NCBI GenBank assembly: GCA_947446025.1
Contig: CANFEY010000019.1
Span: 1 to 64,000 of the forward strand
Reading direction: 5' to 3'
Length of the DNA stretch: 64,000 nucleotides
Origin: Bryobacterales bacterium
Lineage (GTDB): Bacteria > Acidobacteriota > Terriglobia > Bryobacterales > Bryobacteraceae
Part shown: positions 16,731 through 27,017 of the stretch, one piece after another
Layout: each line of letters opens with the position of its first letter
Numbering within the stretch: position 1 is the stretch's first letter
Notes under the pieces: generated by a model
What the model saw: only the letters and a program-made list of their open reading frames with translations
Database searches by the model: none
Told to the model about the DNA's origin: nothing
Program-made: the position numbers and the translations under genes

Positions 16731-17527
16731 AAAGTAGCTGATTACACCACGTTTGCCCTGGCCACGCAACGGGCCAGCAAACAAAACGCCCAGATCTAAT
16801 GCCACCCCGGCCATTTCAAAAGCTCCTTCACCTCTACATGCGCCATAGTGGGCGCAATCGTCTCATCACCGGAAAAGTTATTTCGGAGATTCCGGCGATC
16901 ACGCCCCCTTATTCCGGCTTTCTCACGCAGTACCCACCGCTTGCCCCCAAACCCCAACTCCACGCGGCCCCCGCCATCCTAACCTCGTCCCAGGAGGCAA
17001 CGGATCACGCGACCCGGCATGGGCTCGCACACACAAAATTACAAAACGAACCCACCGCTGCCTCCCCGCCCGTGCGCCGATCACCGCCCTTTTCAGCCAC
17101 ATGCCGATTCCACTCGCGCCGGCGCTTAAAAGTAAAGTCGCCGCCAAAGTTGCCGATCTAAGGTTACACAAGGAAGTTCTAAGCATTTGGCTGATAGCAG
17201 GGAAACGCGCCGTGGTGTACCCAACGTCTAACCAGGCAGAGGGTCCGCGGAATGGATGTAAGAGGAATGCTCCCCCGGCTGTCAGAAAGAACTTTGGCCC
17301 GCCGGGTCGAGATCCGGCCCCGCCAGCCGAAAAGAGCAGAAGACAGTCGATCATGGAACGCGGAATCTCAAAGTTCGGGGGAGCATCTAACAAATGGCAC
17401 TGGAGTTGAAATGGCTTTAAGGTTGCCACAGACGTTATATCGAGAAGAACTCGACGATACCCCGGCGCTGAACCGGCGTTCTGAAGAAGTTCTTCCGCGT
17501 AAGAAGGCTCCGTTAGGAGAAAGAGCG
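16731..17527. other. Gene-poor gap between divergent kinase and AAA genes
   Basis: About 800 bases without a convincing gene. A minus-strand frame at 16923-17429 is open but has no family-like sequence, odd composition and no ribosome site. The right part may hold the AAA-gene promoter: GGAAAC at 17201-17206 and GTCTA at 17226-17230 are spaced like an ECF-type -35/-10 pair. Confidence 0.5.
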
Positions 17528-18721
<1,194 letters not shown>

Positions 18722-18737
18722 TCCCTAGGAGAATTTC

Positions 18738-18766
18738 GCCACTCCCAGCCCACTACTGGGAGTGGC
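18738..18766 (+). promoter_or_regulatory. Perfect 11-bp stem-loop enclosing the acyltransferase start codon
   Basis: GCCACTCCCAG (18738-18748) pairs perfectly with 18756-18766 across a 7-nt loop. The GTG start at 18762 lies within the right arm. It sits 17 nt after the AAA-gene stop and an upstream AGGAGA (18727-18732). It could terminate the AAA transcript or mask initiation of the next gene. No T-run follows. Confidence 0.55.
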
Positions 18767-20612
18767 CCCCTCCTACCGCCCCGATATTGACGGCCTTCGC
18801 GCCGTCGCCGTGCTCGCCGTCGTCGGCTTTCACGCCTTCCCCACCTGGGTCACCGGCGGCTTCATCGGCGTCGATATCTTCTTTGTTATCTCCGGCTTCC
18901 TCATCTCAACCATCCTGCTCAACAGCCTCGCCGCCGGCCGCTTTTCCCTCCTCGACTTCTACTCTCGCCGCGTCAAACGCATCTTCCCCGCCCTCCTCTC
19001 GATCCTGATCGCCTGCGCCGTCGCCGGATGGTTCACGCTGCTGCCCGATGACTACCGCAAACTCGCCCAGCACACCCTCGCAGGTGCGGGCTTCGCCTCC
19101 AACCTGATGCTGTGGAGCGAAAGCGGCTACTTCGATGCCGACGCCGCCACCAAGCCGCTCCTGCACCTCTGGTCGCTGGGCCTGGAGGAGCAGTTCTACA
19201 TCCTCTGGCCCTTGCTGCTGTGGGCCGCCCACAAGCTGCGCGCCAACTTGCTGGCTCTGGCGCTGCTGTTGGCTGTCTCCTCATTCGCCTTTGAAGCCGT
19301 CCTCATCCGCCAGGACGCGACGGCCGCGTTCTACTCACCGCCCGCCCGCTTCTGGGAACTGCTGGCGGGCTGCATGCTCGCCATGCGCAGACCCACGGCC
19401 GGCAACACTCTGTCCATCGCGGGAGCCGCCCTACTCGCCGCGGGATTCGCGCTCACCACCGAGCAAAGCGCCTTCCCTGGCTGGTGGGCCGCGCTCCCCG
19501 TCGCCGGAGCCACCCTGCTAATCGCCGCCGGCCCCGACGCCTGGCTCAACCGCCGGGTGCTGGCAAACCCGGTGATGGTCTGGTTCGGACTCATCAGCTT
19601 CCCCCTCTACCTATGGCACTGGCCCCTGCTGGCCTTCGCCCGCATTCTGGAAACCGCGCGCCCGTCCTTCGCAACCCGTGCCGCCGCTGTAGCCGCCTCC
19701 ATCGCCCTCGCCTGGCTGACCTACCTGCTGGTGGAGCGCCCTGTCCGCTTCGGCCAACGTTCCTGGACCCGGCCATTGGTAGCGGCCATGGCCTCCATCG
19801 CGGGCGCCAGCTACCTCGGCTACCTGCAGGCCGGCTTCCCCGCCCGCTTCCCGCCCATGGTGCAAGCGGTGACGCAGTTCAAGTACGACCACGCCGCCGA
19901 CTACCGCGAAGGCTCCTGCCTGCTGTTCCCCGAGCAAGACTACAGCGCCTTCGCCGACTGCGCCTCCGGCGATGCGGACAAGCCCACCCTGCTGCTCTGG
20001 GGGGATTCCTACGCCGCGCATCTCTACTCCGGTTCAGTGGCCGTGCTCGGATCGCACTACCGCATCGTGCAGCGCACCTCCGCGTCGTGTCCCCCGATCC
20101 TGGACTTAGAAATCGACCAGCGCCCCCACTGCCGCGTCATCAACGACAAAATCCACGAATGGGTGCTGCGCGAGCGCCCCGCCAGAGTGGTCCTCTCCGC
20201 CAAGTGGACCAAGTTCACCCCCGCCGAAATCCAGCGCATCACCAGCAAGCTGCAATCGACCATCACCCAGTTGAACGCCGAAGGCTTAACCGGCCTGACG
20301 CTGGTGGGACCGTTCCCCGTGTGGCAGGACAGCCTGGTGAAGCAGCTCTACCGCTACGCGCTGCTGCACAAGCCACAAGTGCTCCCCGCGCGCATGGCGT
20401 TCGGACTCGATCCTTACTCGGCACAACTTGAGCCGCGCTTCGAAGCAGCCGCGCGCGCCGCAGGCATTGAGTACATCTCCCCCACCAGCATTCTGTGCAA
20501 CGAAAGCGGCTGCCTCACACGCATGGGAGAAGGCGCGGACACGCTGGCCAGCTTCGACGAAGGCCACCTGACGCGCCTGGCGTCGCAGTATGTAGTGGCG
20601 AGATTCCCGTGA
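18762..20612 (+). CDS. OafA/YrhL-type acyltransferase with C-terminal SGNH domain
   Basis: This 616-residue membrane protein begins with YRPDIDGLRAVAVLAVV and FHAF, the acyltransferase-3 signature with its catalytic His, followed by about ten membrane helices (GGFIGVDIFFVISGFLI, HLWSLGLEEQFYILWP). Residues about 370-616 form a periplasmic SGNH hydrolase-like domain: LLLWGDSYAAHL carries the GDS nucleophile block and FDEGHLTR the DxxH block. Such proteins acetylate surface polysaccharide or lipid. The start is a GTG with no free ribosome site because of the hairpin around it. It converges with the reductase gene 1 nt downstream. Confidence 0.92.
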   Translation: MAPSYRPDIDGLRAVAVLAVVGFHAFPTWVTGGFIGVDIFFVISGFLISTILLNSLAAGRFSLLDFYSRRVKRIFPALLSILIACAVAGWFTLLPDDYRKLAQHTLAGAGFASNLMLWSESGYFDADAATKPLLHLWSLGLEEQFYILWPLLLWAAHKLRANLLALALLLAVSSFAFEAVLIRQDATAAFYSPPARFWELLAGCMLAMRRPTAGNTLSIAGAALLAAGFALTTEQSAFPGWWAALPVAGATLLIAAGPDAWLNRRVLANPVMVWFGLISFPLYLWHWPLLAFARILETARPSFATRAAAVAASIALAWLTYLLVERPVRFGQRSWTRPLVAAMASIAGASYLGYLQAGFPARFPPMVQAVTQFKYDHAADYREGSCLLFPEQDYSAFADCASGDADKPTLLLWGDSYAAHLYSGSVAVLGSHYRIVQRTSASCPPILDLEIDQRPHCRVINDKIHEWVLRERPARVVLSAKWTKFTPAEIQRITSKLQSTITQLNAEGLTGLTLVGPFPVWQDSLVKQLYRYALLHKPQVLPARMAFGLDPYSAQLEPRFEAAARAAGIEYISPTSILCNESGCLTRMGEGADTLASFDEGHLTRLASQYVVARFP

Positions 20613-20613
20613 C

Positions 20614-22368
20614 CTACGCGGCGCACTCGCCGCGGCCGAGCTTGAGCGAGAAGTTCTCGTTGTCGCCCCAGTCCATGAAGACTTCGGGGTCGGCATCGGC
20701 AGCGGGCTTTTCGAGGTCGGCGGTGAGCTTCTTGAACGTCTCCACCTTGAAACGCTTCACGTAGTCGCGGAACGCTTCGCCGACTTCGCGATTGGCGATG
20801 AAGTGCGTCAGGATACGATCCACAGCCACCGGAGCCAAACGCGCCGGCAAGCTCTGAATGGTCATTCCGAACTCCTGCTCGGTGCCGCCGAGCATCATCT
20901 TGTAATACGGCACTTCCTTTTTTACTCCGTCCGGGCCGTCGATCTTGCGCGCGTTGCCGTAGAAACCCAGATCGCCCACCCAGTGCTGGCCACAGGAGTT
21001 GGGGCAGCCGCTGATGCGGATCTTGAGGTCGCGCACGCTGGGGTCGTCATACTTGCGCACGGTGAATGCCAGCGCATCGCCGAGGCCCATGGATTTGGTC
21101 AGCGCCAGGTTGCAGCTATAAGCTCCCGGGCAGGTCACCACGTCACTGATTTCGTCGGCGCGATCTTGCGCCAGACCCATTGCGGCCAGCGCTCCGTACA
21201 CGCGATTCAGCGCACCCACCGGCACATACGCCAGCATCACGTTCTGCGACATGCTCACGCGCAGCATCCCGTCGCCCGCATCTTCCGCGAGCTTCGCCAG
21301 CCCGCGCATCTGCTCGCCGGTGAGGTTGCCCTGCTGGACCATCACGGTGACGATGGTGTAGCCGGCCTGCTTCTGATCCCGCACATTGGTCTTGCGCCAC
21401 TCCGCGAACTCCGGCGAAGGATCGAACATGGGCAGCATCTCGCCGGTGCCGCGCGCGGGAGGCTTCGATTGGAAGCCGCCGAAATTCTCCGGCACCGCGT
21501 CGGGCATGGGGATGCCGCCGTTGGTGAGGATGTCCTGATACTGCTCCGCAATGGTGTCGCGCAGCCACTCGAACCCGCGCTCACGCAGAATGAACTTGAG
21601 GCGCGCCTTATCCTTATTGCCGCGGTTGCCGTGCTGGTTGAACACGCGAATGACGGCTTCGACGTGCGGCACCACGTCCTCAGCCGGAATGAACTCATGC
21701 AGGACTTTGCATTCCACAGGCAACGGTCCGAGTCCGCCTGCCACGGTCATGAGGAACCCGTTGACTCCGTCTTTGACAACAGCGCGCAGGCCGACGTCAT
21801 TGATGCGCGTCGCCACGGTATCTTCCTCGCCGCCTGAAAACGCGACTTTGAATTTGCGGGGCAACGCGTCCGTCAATTCCTTGTGCAGGAACGCGAAGGC
21901 CAGGCGCGCCGCATACGGCTGCACGTTGAACGGCTCATCGGGCAGCAGTCCGGCGAGAGGGCACGCGGTCACGTTACGCACCGTGTTGTAGCAAGCCTCG
22001 CGCGTAGTCAGCCGCGCATCCGCCAATATGTGTAGCGCATCCGGGACCTTCAACAACGGCACGAAGTGATACTGGATGTTCTGCCGCGTAGTGAGGTGCC
22101 CCTTGCCCCCCGCGACAGCATCGGCAACCGCAGCCATCGCCCGCATCTGATCAGCCGTCAGCAACCCGCCGGGAATTTTGGTGCGGATCATCTGCACGCC
22201 TTCCTGGCGCTGCCCATACACCCCGCGCCGCAAGCGCTGCGCCCGGAACTGGTCGTCGGTGATCTCCTTGTTCAGCCACGCGTGCGACTGGGTACGGAAC
22301 TGCTCGATATCCGCGCGGACAGTGCTATCGTACTCTTGCTCAAGGACTTGCTGGTTCTGCGTAGGCAT
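20614..22368 (-). CDS. Ferredoxin-type siroheme nitrite/sulfite reductase
   Basis: This 584-residue enzyme carries out six-electron reduction of nitrite to ammonia or sulfite to sulfide, using siroheme and a 4Fe-4S cluster. It has the duplicated half structure: an N-terminal ferredoxin-like half with HLTTRQNIQYHFV and a second half with the cluster Cys in TCPGAYSCNLALT and SGCPNSCGQHWVGD. Lack of other assimilation genes nearby prevents choosing nitrite or sulfite. Its siroheme could come from the CobA domain encoded at 8-9.6 kb. It is divergent from the GxxExxY gene. Confidence 0.92.
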   Translation of the reverse strand: MPTQNQQVLEQEYDSTVRADIEQFRTQSHAWLNKEITDDQFRAQRLRRGVYGQRQEGVQMIRTKIPGGLLTADQMRAMAAVADAVAGGKGHLTTRQNIQYHFVPLLKVPDALHILADARLTTREACYNTVRNVTACPLAGLLPDEPFNVQPYAARLAFAFLHKELTDALPRKFKVAFSGGEEDTVATRINDVGLRAVVKDGVNGFLMTVAGGLGPLPVECKVLHEFIPAEDVVPHVEAVIRVFNQHGNRGNKDKARLKFILRERGFEWLRDTIAEQYQDILTNGGIPMPDAVPENFGGFQSKPPARGTGEMLPMFDPSPEFAEWRKTNVRDQKQAGYTIVTVMVQQGNLTGEQMRGLAKLAEDAGDGMLRVSMSQNVMLAYVPVGALNRVYGALAAMGLAQDRADEISDVVTCPGAYSCNLALTKSMGLGDALAFTVRKYDDPSVRDLKIRISGCPNSCGQHWVGDLGFYGNARKIDGPDGVKKEVPYYKMMLGGTEQEFGMTIQSLPARLAPVAVDRILTHFIANREVGEAFRDYVKRFKVETFKKLTADLEKPAADADPEVFMDWGDNENFSLKLGRGECAA

Positions 22369-22441
22369 GATCGTATTCCCTATAGAGATTATACACTAAC
22401 CGGCGGGGCGGGGACCCTCCCGAATGATAGCACCCGAATTT

Positions 22442-22499
22442 CACGCAAAGGCGCAAAGCCTCGCAAAGTTTTCTTGGCGGATCTTTGCGCCTTCGCGTG
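22442..22499. repeat. GCAAAG-rich inverted repeat upstream of the GxxExxY gene
   Basis: CACGCAAAGGCGCAAAG at 22442-22458 pairs with 22483-22499 (16 of 17 positions) over a 24-nt loop. GCAAAG occurs three times in the left part (22445, 22453, 22463). The hairpin ends 34 nt before the GxxExxY start. From memory, GCAAAG-type tandem units are common near GxxExxY genes in other phyla; that was not checked. Confidence 0.75.
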
Positions 22500-22533
22500 A
22501 GAGTTTTCTCTTCCTCGACCCATATAGTTGGGG

Positions 22534-22917
22534 ATGACTGAGGATGAGGCGGCACGCGTGATTGTGGATACGGCTCTGCGGATTCATCGAGCATTGGGGC
22601 CGGGATTGTTGGAGAGCGTTTACTCCGCGACGCTTGCGGGGGGGTTGCGGGAACGGGGGCTGCGTGTTGCCTCCGAGGTCGGCGTGCCGGTGGAATTTGA
22701 AGGAGAGCGGTTTGAGCTTGGGTTCCGTGCAGACTTGATCGTTGAGGACTGCGTGATTGTCGAGGTGAAGTCAGTCACCGACCTGTCCGCGGTGCATAAG
22801 AAGCAGCTGCTTACCTACCTGCGGCTTGGAGACAAGAGACTCGGCCTGCTGATTAACTTCAACGTGGCTCTGATTAAAGACGGAATCTGCCGCATCGCCA
22901 ACGGGCTCAGTGCGTAA
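22534..22917 (+). CDS. GxxExxY protein (PD-(D/E)XK-like nuclease superfamily)
   Basis: This 127-residue protein carries the name-giving motif in ALGPGLLESVYSATL (G-L-L-E-S-V-Y). The nuclease-like core follows: LGFRADLIVEDCVIVEVKSV, with an Asp and an E-V-K strand typical of the PD-(D/E)XK fold, and then KKQLLTYLRLGDKRLGLLINF. The family (TIGR04256) has no established function. The ATG at 22534 follows the GCAAAG hairpin closely and there is no partner gene. It converges with, and overlaps by 11 nt, the first DUF4159 gene. Confidence 0.88.
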   Translation: MTEDEAARVIVDTALRIHRALGPGLLESVYSATLAGGLRERGLRVASEVGVPVEFEGERFELGFRADLIVEDCVIVEVKSVTDLSAVHKKQLLTYLRLGDKRLGLLINFNVALIKDGICRIANGLSA

Positions 22918-23743
22918 GATCGTACATGACGTAGTTGGAGAGCACTTGAAACGCCGCCTGCGCGAACTCTTGCGGGTAGTAGGGATCATCGGCGTATTCG
23001 ATGGCGTCGCCTAGATCGGAATTGTGGACCATCACCGCCACCAGGCGCTTTTTCTGGTCGTAGATGCCGCGCCAGTGTGGGATTCCATCGGCCCCACCGC
23101 CGCATTCGTCCATGCGACGGCTGCGCGTGAACTGCGCTCCAGGGATCTGTTTGCGTGGATTGAGGTCGAAGACCGAGCGGTTGATCGGGTCCTCATCCAG
23201 GATGTCCACAACTTCTGCATCGCCGTAGACCAGATCAAAGCTATTCATGAAGGACTGCCACTGGCCGTCACAGTGGAAATCGTCGACCATGAAAAACCCG
23301 CCGCGGTCGATGAACTCGCGCAGTTGCTTGGCTTCCTCGTCATTCAGATTCCAGGCACCTACCTCCACCGCATACAAGAAGGGCCAGTTGTAGACGTCGT
23401 CGGTGCCGTCCAGGTCGATGGTCTGCTCAACGGACCGGGTATCGAGCAGCGTGAGCCGCTTGAGGCCCGCCACCAGGATGCGGTCGCCCTTGGGATAGTC
23501 GGTGGACCATGCACCATTCCTACCACCGCCGCCGCGCCGTCCGCCGCCTCCACCGCCGAAGCCGAAGCCACCACCACCACCGCCGGAGTAGCGCAGCCGC
23601 GCCCATACCCACTCATGCGGTTCTTTGTAATCCGGCGCAACGGGCCAGGGCGTCTGGCCTGGATATTGCTTCCATTCCTTCTGCGCGAACAGCGCGCCGC
23701 ACGCGGACAGGAATAAGAAGAGCAAGAACGAGCGCACCCTCAT
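22907..23743 (-). CDS. Secreted DUF4159 protein with Gly-rich insertion
   Basis: This 278-residue exported protein has a signal peptide (MRVRSFLLFLFLSACGALFAQ) and a DUF4159 domain: DYPKGDR, TDDVYNWPFLYAVEVG, LREFIDRGGFFMVDDFH and a C-terminal SNYVMYDLTH. DUF4159 proteins are often encoded near MoxR/DUF58 clusters, but not here. Relative to the neighbouring paralogue it carries a Gly-rich insertion at about residues 53-76 made of poly-Gly with two Phe and a few Arg. Function is unknown. It forms a tandem pair 19 nt from its paralogue. Confidence 0.85.
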   Translation of the reverse strand: MRVRSFLLFLFLSACGALFAQKEWKQYPGQTPWPVAPDYKEPHEWVWARLRYSGGGGGGFGFGGGGGGRRGGGGRNGAWSTDYPKGDRILVAGLKRLTLLDTRSVEQTIDLDGTDDVYNWPFLYAVEVGAWNLNDEEAKQLREFIDRGGFFMVDDFHCDGQWQSFMNSFDLVYGDAEVVDILDEDPINRSVFDLNPRKQIPGAQFTRSRRMDECGGGADGIPHWRGIYDQKKRLVAVMVHNSDLGDAIEYADDPYYPQEFAQAAFQVLSNYVMYDLTH

Positions 23744-23762
23744 GGTGACGCCCAGAATAGCA

Positions 23763-24569
23763 TCAATGGCTAAGCGCGTACACCACGTAGTTGGTCAACA
23801 CCCGATAGCCCAGCGAGGCGAAGCGCTCTGGATAGAGCGGATTGTCGGAATGTTCCACTGAATCGCCCAGGTCCATGTTGTGGCAAATCGCCACCGCGAT
23901 CCGCCCTTTGGCATCCCTGATGGCGCGGAAGTGCGGGGCCACGCCGCCTTTTTCATAGGTCACGCCGCTCTGCATGTATTGCGCCGAAGGAATCTGCACC
24001 AGCTCATTCACATCGCTCACGGTGTGGAAGATGCCGTCCTTCGCGTCCAAGTCCACCACGTCATGCCCTGGCAGCACCAGGTCCATCACGTACTCGAAGT
24101 TGTTCCACTCTTCCTCACTGTGGAAGTCGTCCACCATGAGGAATCCGCCGCGCTCCAGGAAGGTGCGGAGCTGATCGGCTTGCGCCTCGGTGAGGTCCCA
24201 CATGCCGACTTCGACGGCGTAGAGGAACGGCCAGTTGTAGATATCGTCGGAGCCGTCGAGTTCGGTCACCTGCTCCACGGATCGCGCGTCCACACGCGTC
24301 AAGCGCCGCACGCCTTGGGCTAGATGCCGGTCGCCGCGCGGGTAGTCCATGGTCCAGTAAAGGTCGGTGCCGTACTGAAAGCGGGCGACGTCGCGGTACT
24401 TGAGGCGCGCGAACACCCACTCGGCCGGGCTGTTCCAGTCGTCAGGCAGCGGGAAGTTGGAGTAGTCCTCCACTGTTTCGCGATACTGCTGGAAGGGTTT
24501 CTGAGCGTAGAGTAACACCGACCCCGCCAACGAAGCGGCCACCGCAGCAATTCCCCAACGCATCTTCAC
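23763..24569 (-). CDS. Secreted DUF4159 protein (paralogue)
   Basis: This 268-residue exported protein has a signal peptide (GIAAVAASLAGSVLLYAQ) and the DUF4159 core: TMDYPRGDRHLAQGVRRLTR, DDIYNWPFLYAVEVGMW, FLERGGFLMVDDFHSEEEW and TNYVVYALSH. It is clearly homologous along its length to the following gene, which must have arisen by tandem duplication. It lacks the Gly-rich insert. Function is unknown; both proteins presumably act in the periplasm. Confidence 0.85.
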   Translation of the reverse strand: MKMRWGIAAVAASLAGSVLLYAQKPFQQYRETVEDYSNFPLPDDWNSPAEWVFARLKYRDVARFQYGTDLYWTMDYPRGDRHLAQGVRRLTRVDARSVEQVTELDGSDDIYNWPFLYAVEVGMWDLTEAQADQLRTFLERGGFLMVDDFHSEEEWNNFEYVMDLVLPGHDVVDLDAKDGIFHTVSDVNELVQIPSAQYMQSGVTYEKGGVAPHFRAIRDAKGRIAVAICHNMDLGDSVEHSDNPLYPERFASLGYRVLTNYVVYALSH

Positions 24570-24724
24570 ATCTTCAGCTTAGCGTGCGGGGTCGGATGGT
24601 GTTTAACCGCGCTCGATCTGTGCGCGGAGTTCGGCGGGTCGATGAATCTCAGTGCCCGATTCCTGGGGTCCTATAGCGGCCCAGTAGGAGGCTGGCGCGC
24701 CAACCGGGAACGCGTGAGTCACGC

Positions 24725-25602
24725 TTATTGATTTACGGACGAGAATCGGCGTTTGAACAGGATCTTTAGGGTCTCTCGCTCAATAGTGGGGACGACGTCT
24801 TTGACAAAGATCCCAGCCGTCCGGCGCTGGCGCCCTGAACGAAGTTCGTCTTCAGTTGAGCTCAACACCTCTTGGCGGTCTTTGACGGAGAGATTTGGGA
24901 CTCGATCAAGCAATTCCCGAGCGAGTTCACGCGACGAAACCGGCTTTTGGGAATCGTTTGCGAATCTCGCCAATTCGGCATCGCCGAAATCGGACTGAGC
25001 GTACCAGACCAAGCGCAACAAGGTCGCCTGCGTACGGGATCACTTTCCGTGGCCAACCGTTCGATAGCCTGATCCGCCCAGAACGCTTCGCTGGTTGGAA
25101 CTAGCAGGCCTGCGACGAGATCAGCTTGATCGTACGAGAAACCGTTGAGACTGGGGCTGAAGGAGAAATCCAGGCGCACGTCCGGTATCGCGAGCAATCT
25201 AAAAACCGCCAGGCTGACATCCACATTCTTCCTCACCAGCCGAGTAAGGATTGTGTAGTAATCAAAGACGCGAACTTCGCGGAAATCCATGCGAGCCAGC
25301 ATTCGAACCGCGAAGGCCAAGTTTTCCGGCGCATCCGACAGAAAGAGAAGAGTAGCGGTTCCATGGGGAAGCATGCGTGCTCGATCACGGCTGTCTTCCA
25401 GTTGTGCGCGGAGCGCTTCCACATAGTCCGGCAAATTCGGCTTGTTCTTGACGACGGCAAAGTACCTGGCAGCGCGCGCGAGGTCGGTGTCGTTCTTCAG
25501 ATCGACCGGAGTGTAAAGGGCCAGGATCTCAGCGCGGAGCTTGTCGGTTTGCGCTCGACCGGTCCCCACCATAACCAGAAGCAAGATGAGACTCTTCAGC
25601 AT
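24725..25602 (-). pseudogene. Secreted protein gene with a frameshift near 25035
   Basis: An exported protein (signal peptide MLKSLILLLVMVGTGRAQ) of about 290 residues is split between two frames. The first frame runs well to IERLATESDPVR and then becomes nonsense-like (PCCAWSGTL). The next frame gives a natural continuation, TLLRLVWYAQSDFGDAELARFA, down to the stop at 24725. A single-base indel around 25025-25040 explains this. The family is not recognised; the alternating helical pattern suggests an alpha-solenoid. A sequencing error is the simple alternative to a true pseudogene. Confidence 0.7.
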
Positions 25603-25614
25603 GCGGCAATCCAA

Positions 25615-26022
25615 TTATAGTTTGTCGCGAGGCGAGATCTCGTAGAACATCGCCGTCTTCTCCCGCCGGAACGTAGCGAAGCCCATGCGCTCGAATAAGT
25701 GAATCTGCCCCGTGACGGCGAAAATCTCCTTGATGCCGCGCTCGCGCGCCCGCTGGCGGCACTGCTCTACCAGCTTGGTGGCCGCCCCGTGATCCTGAAA
25801 ATCGGGGTGTACGGCGAGCGTACGCACCTCGGCGATGCGCTTCGAGTAGATCTGCAACGCGCAGCAGCCGATGACTTGGCCCTTGGCCACCGCGACAAAA
25901 AATGAAGTCACGCGCGGGAGATCTCGCTGCACCAGTTGTTTCGGGAAGAGCCGAACCAGCGCCCGGATCGCGGGCATATCGGCCCGCGTGGCTGGACGAA
26001 CTTCAAAGCGCATCGACCTCAT
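25615..26022 (-). CDS. GNAT-family N-acetyltransferase (ArgA-like)
   Basis: This 135-residue protein has the GNAT fold: RPATRADMPAIRALV at the N-terminus, the central VRTLAVHPDFQDHGAATKLVEQC acetyl-CoA pyrophosphate loop (Q-x-x-G-x-A type) and LFERMGFATF. It resembles the short N-acetylglutamate synthase-like acetyltransferases. The ATG at 26022 overlaps the ROK kinase stop by 4 nt, so the two genes are translationally coupled. The substrate is unknown. Confidence 0.85.
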   Translation of the reverse strand: MRSMRFEVRPATRADMPAIRALVRLFPKQLVQRDLPRVTSFFVAVAKGQVIGCCALQIYSKRIAEVRTLAVHPDFQDHGAATKLVEQCRQRARERGIKEIFAVTGQIHLFERMGFATFRREKTAMFYEISPRDKL

Positions 26023-26930
26023 CGCAGTGGCAAGCTCGCCGCGCCGTAGAGCCCTCCGTCGCCGCCGAGCGTGGCGCGCTCGATGCGTGTGGTCGCGCGG
26101 GTGAGGCGGTAGGTGAGCGACCGGCGCTCCACTTCGGTCAGCATCGCGGGAGCGAAGTGGTCCCATGCCGCGGAGACGCCTCCGCCCAGAAGGTACAGCG
26201 GGGCGTTGAAGATGTTGATGAGCGACGCCAGCGCGATACCCAGACTCTCGCCGGCGCTGCGGTAGACGGACCGGGCGCGTTCGTCGCCTTGGGCGGCTAG
26301 CTCCGCTACGTCTTGCGCGGTGAGGTTGGCTCCCAGGCCCAGGTTGCGGGCCATCGCGCCGATGGCGGTGGCGCTGGCGTGTTTCTCCACGCAACCGCGG
26401 TTACCGCAGCCACACGGATTGCCGTTCGGGACCACGGTGATGTGGCCCAGCTCCGCTGCCATGCCGATGTGGCCGTGCAGGATCTTGCCGCGTGAAATAA
26501 TGCCGCCGCCGATGCCCGTGCCCAGCGCCAGCATCACCAGGTCGTCAACACCCCTGCCGGCGCCCATCCACTGCTCTCCCAGTGCCGCGCAGTTGGCGTC
26601 GTTTTCGAGGATGACGGGGGTGCTGAGCCGCTTGGCGAGTTGGTCGCGCGTGGGGTAGCCGTTGAACGCCGGGACGTTGTTCCAAGCCAGAACCGTACCC
26701 GTCTTCATGTCGATGTTGCCGGGCACGCCGACGCCGATGCCGGCCAACGTATCTCGACCGAACTCGGCACGCAGCTGTTCGGCGGAACGGGCCATATCGG
26801 CGATGACGGATTCTGGCCCCGCTTCCACCGGGGTGGAACCCGAGACCTTCTTCAGCAGCTGGCCGGATTCGCCAATGGCCGCCGCTCGCAGGTTGGTGCC
26901 GCCCAGGTCAATCCCAATCGAATAACGCAT
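26019..26930 (-). CDS. ROK-family sugar kinase (glucokinase-like)
   Basis: This 303-residue cytosolic kinase has the ROK hallmarks: an N-terminal phosphate-binding IGIDLGGTNLRAA, GVPGNIDMKTG, ENDANCAALGE with the catalytic Asp, ALGTGIGGGI and the zinc-binding cluster CGCGNRGCVEKHAS. I prefer the ATG at 26930 because the family N-terminus begins there; an in-frame start 42 nt upstream is possible. It probably phosphorylates glucose or a related hexose. It forms a two-gene operon with the GNAT gene. Confidence 0.93.
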   Translation of the reverse strand: MRYSIGIDLGGTNLRAAAIGESGQLLKKVSGSTPVEAGPESVIADMARSAEQLRAEFGRDTLAGIGVGVPGNIDMKTGTVLAWNNVPAFNGYPTRDQLAKRLSTPVILENDANCAALGEQWMGAGRGVDDLVMLALGTGIGGGIISRGKILHGHIGMAAELGHITVVPNGNPCGCGNRGCVEKHASATAIGAMARNLGLGANLTAQDVAELAAQGDERARSVYRSAGESLGIALASLINIFNAPLYLLGGGVSAAWDHFAPAMLTEVERRSLTYRLTRATTRIERATLGGDGGLYGAASLPLR

Positions 26931-27017
26931 CTGCTGGATTCTAACATCTGGAACCGCATCAGCCGATGACACATCTAAGAGTGCAGGAGTCAGGGCCGAT
27001 AAGAAAGGCGGTGCTCC

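Noticed and set aside
16923-17429. A 168-codon minus-strand frame in the kinase-AAA gap
   Set aside because: No ribosome site, no recognisable domain, biased composition.
24570-24724. tRNA or other structured RNA in the GC-rich gap
   Set aside because: No cloverleaf, no T-loop consensus and no stable long stem was found.
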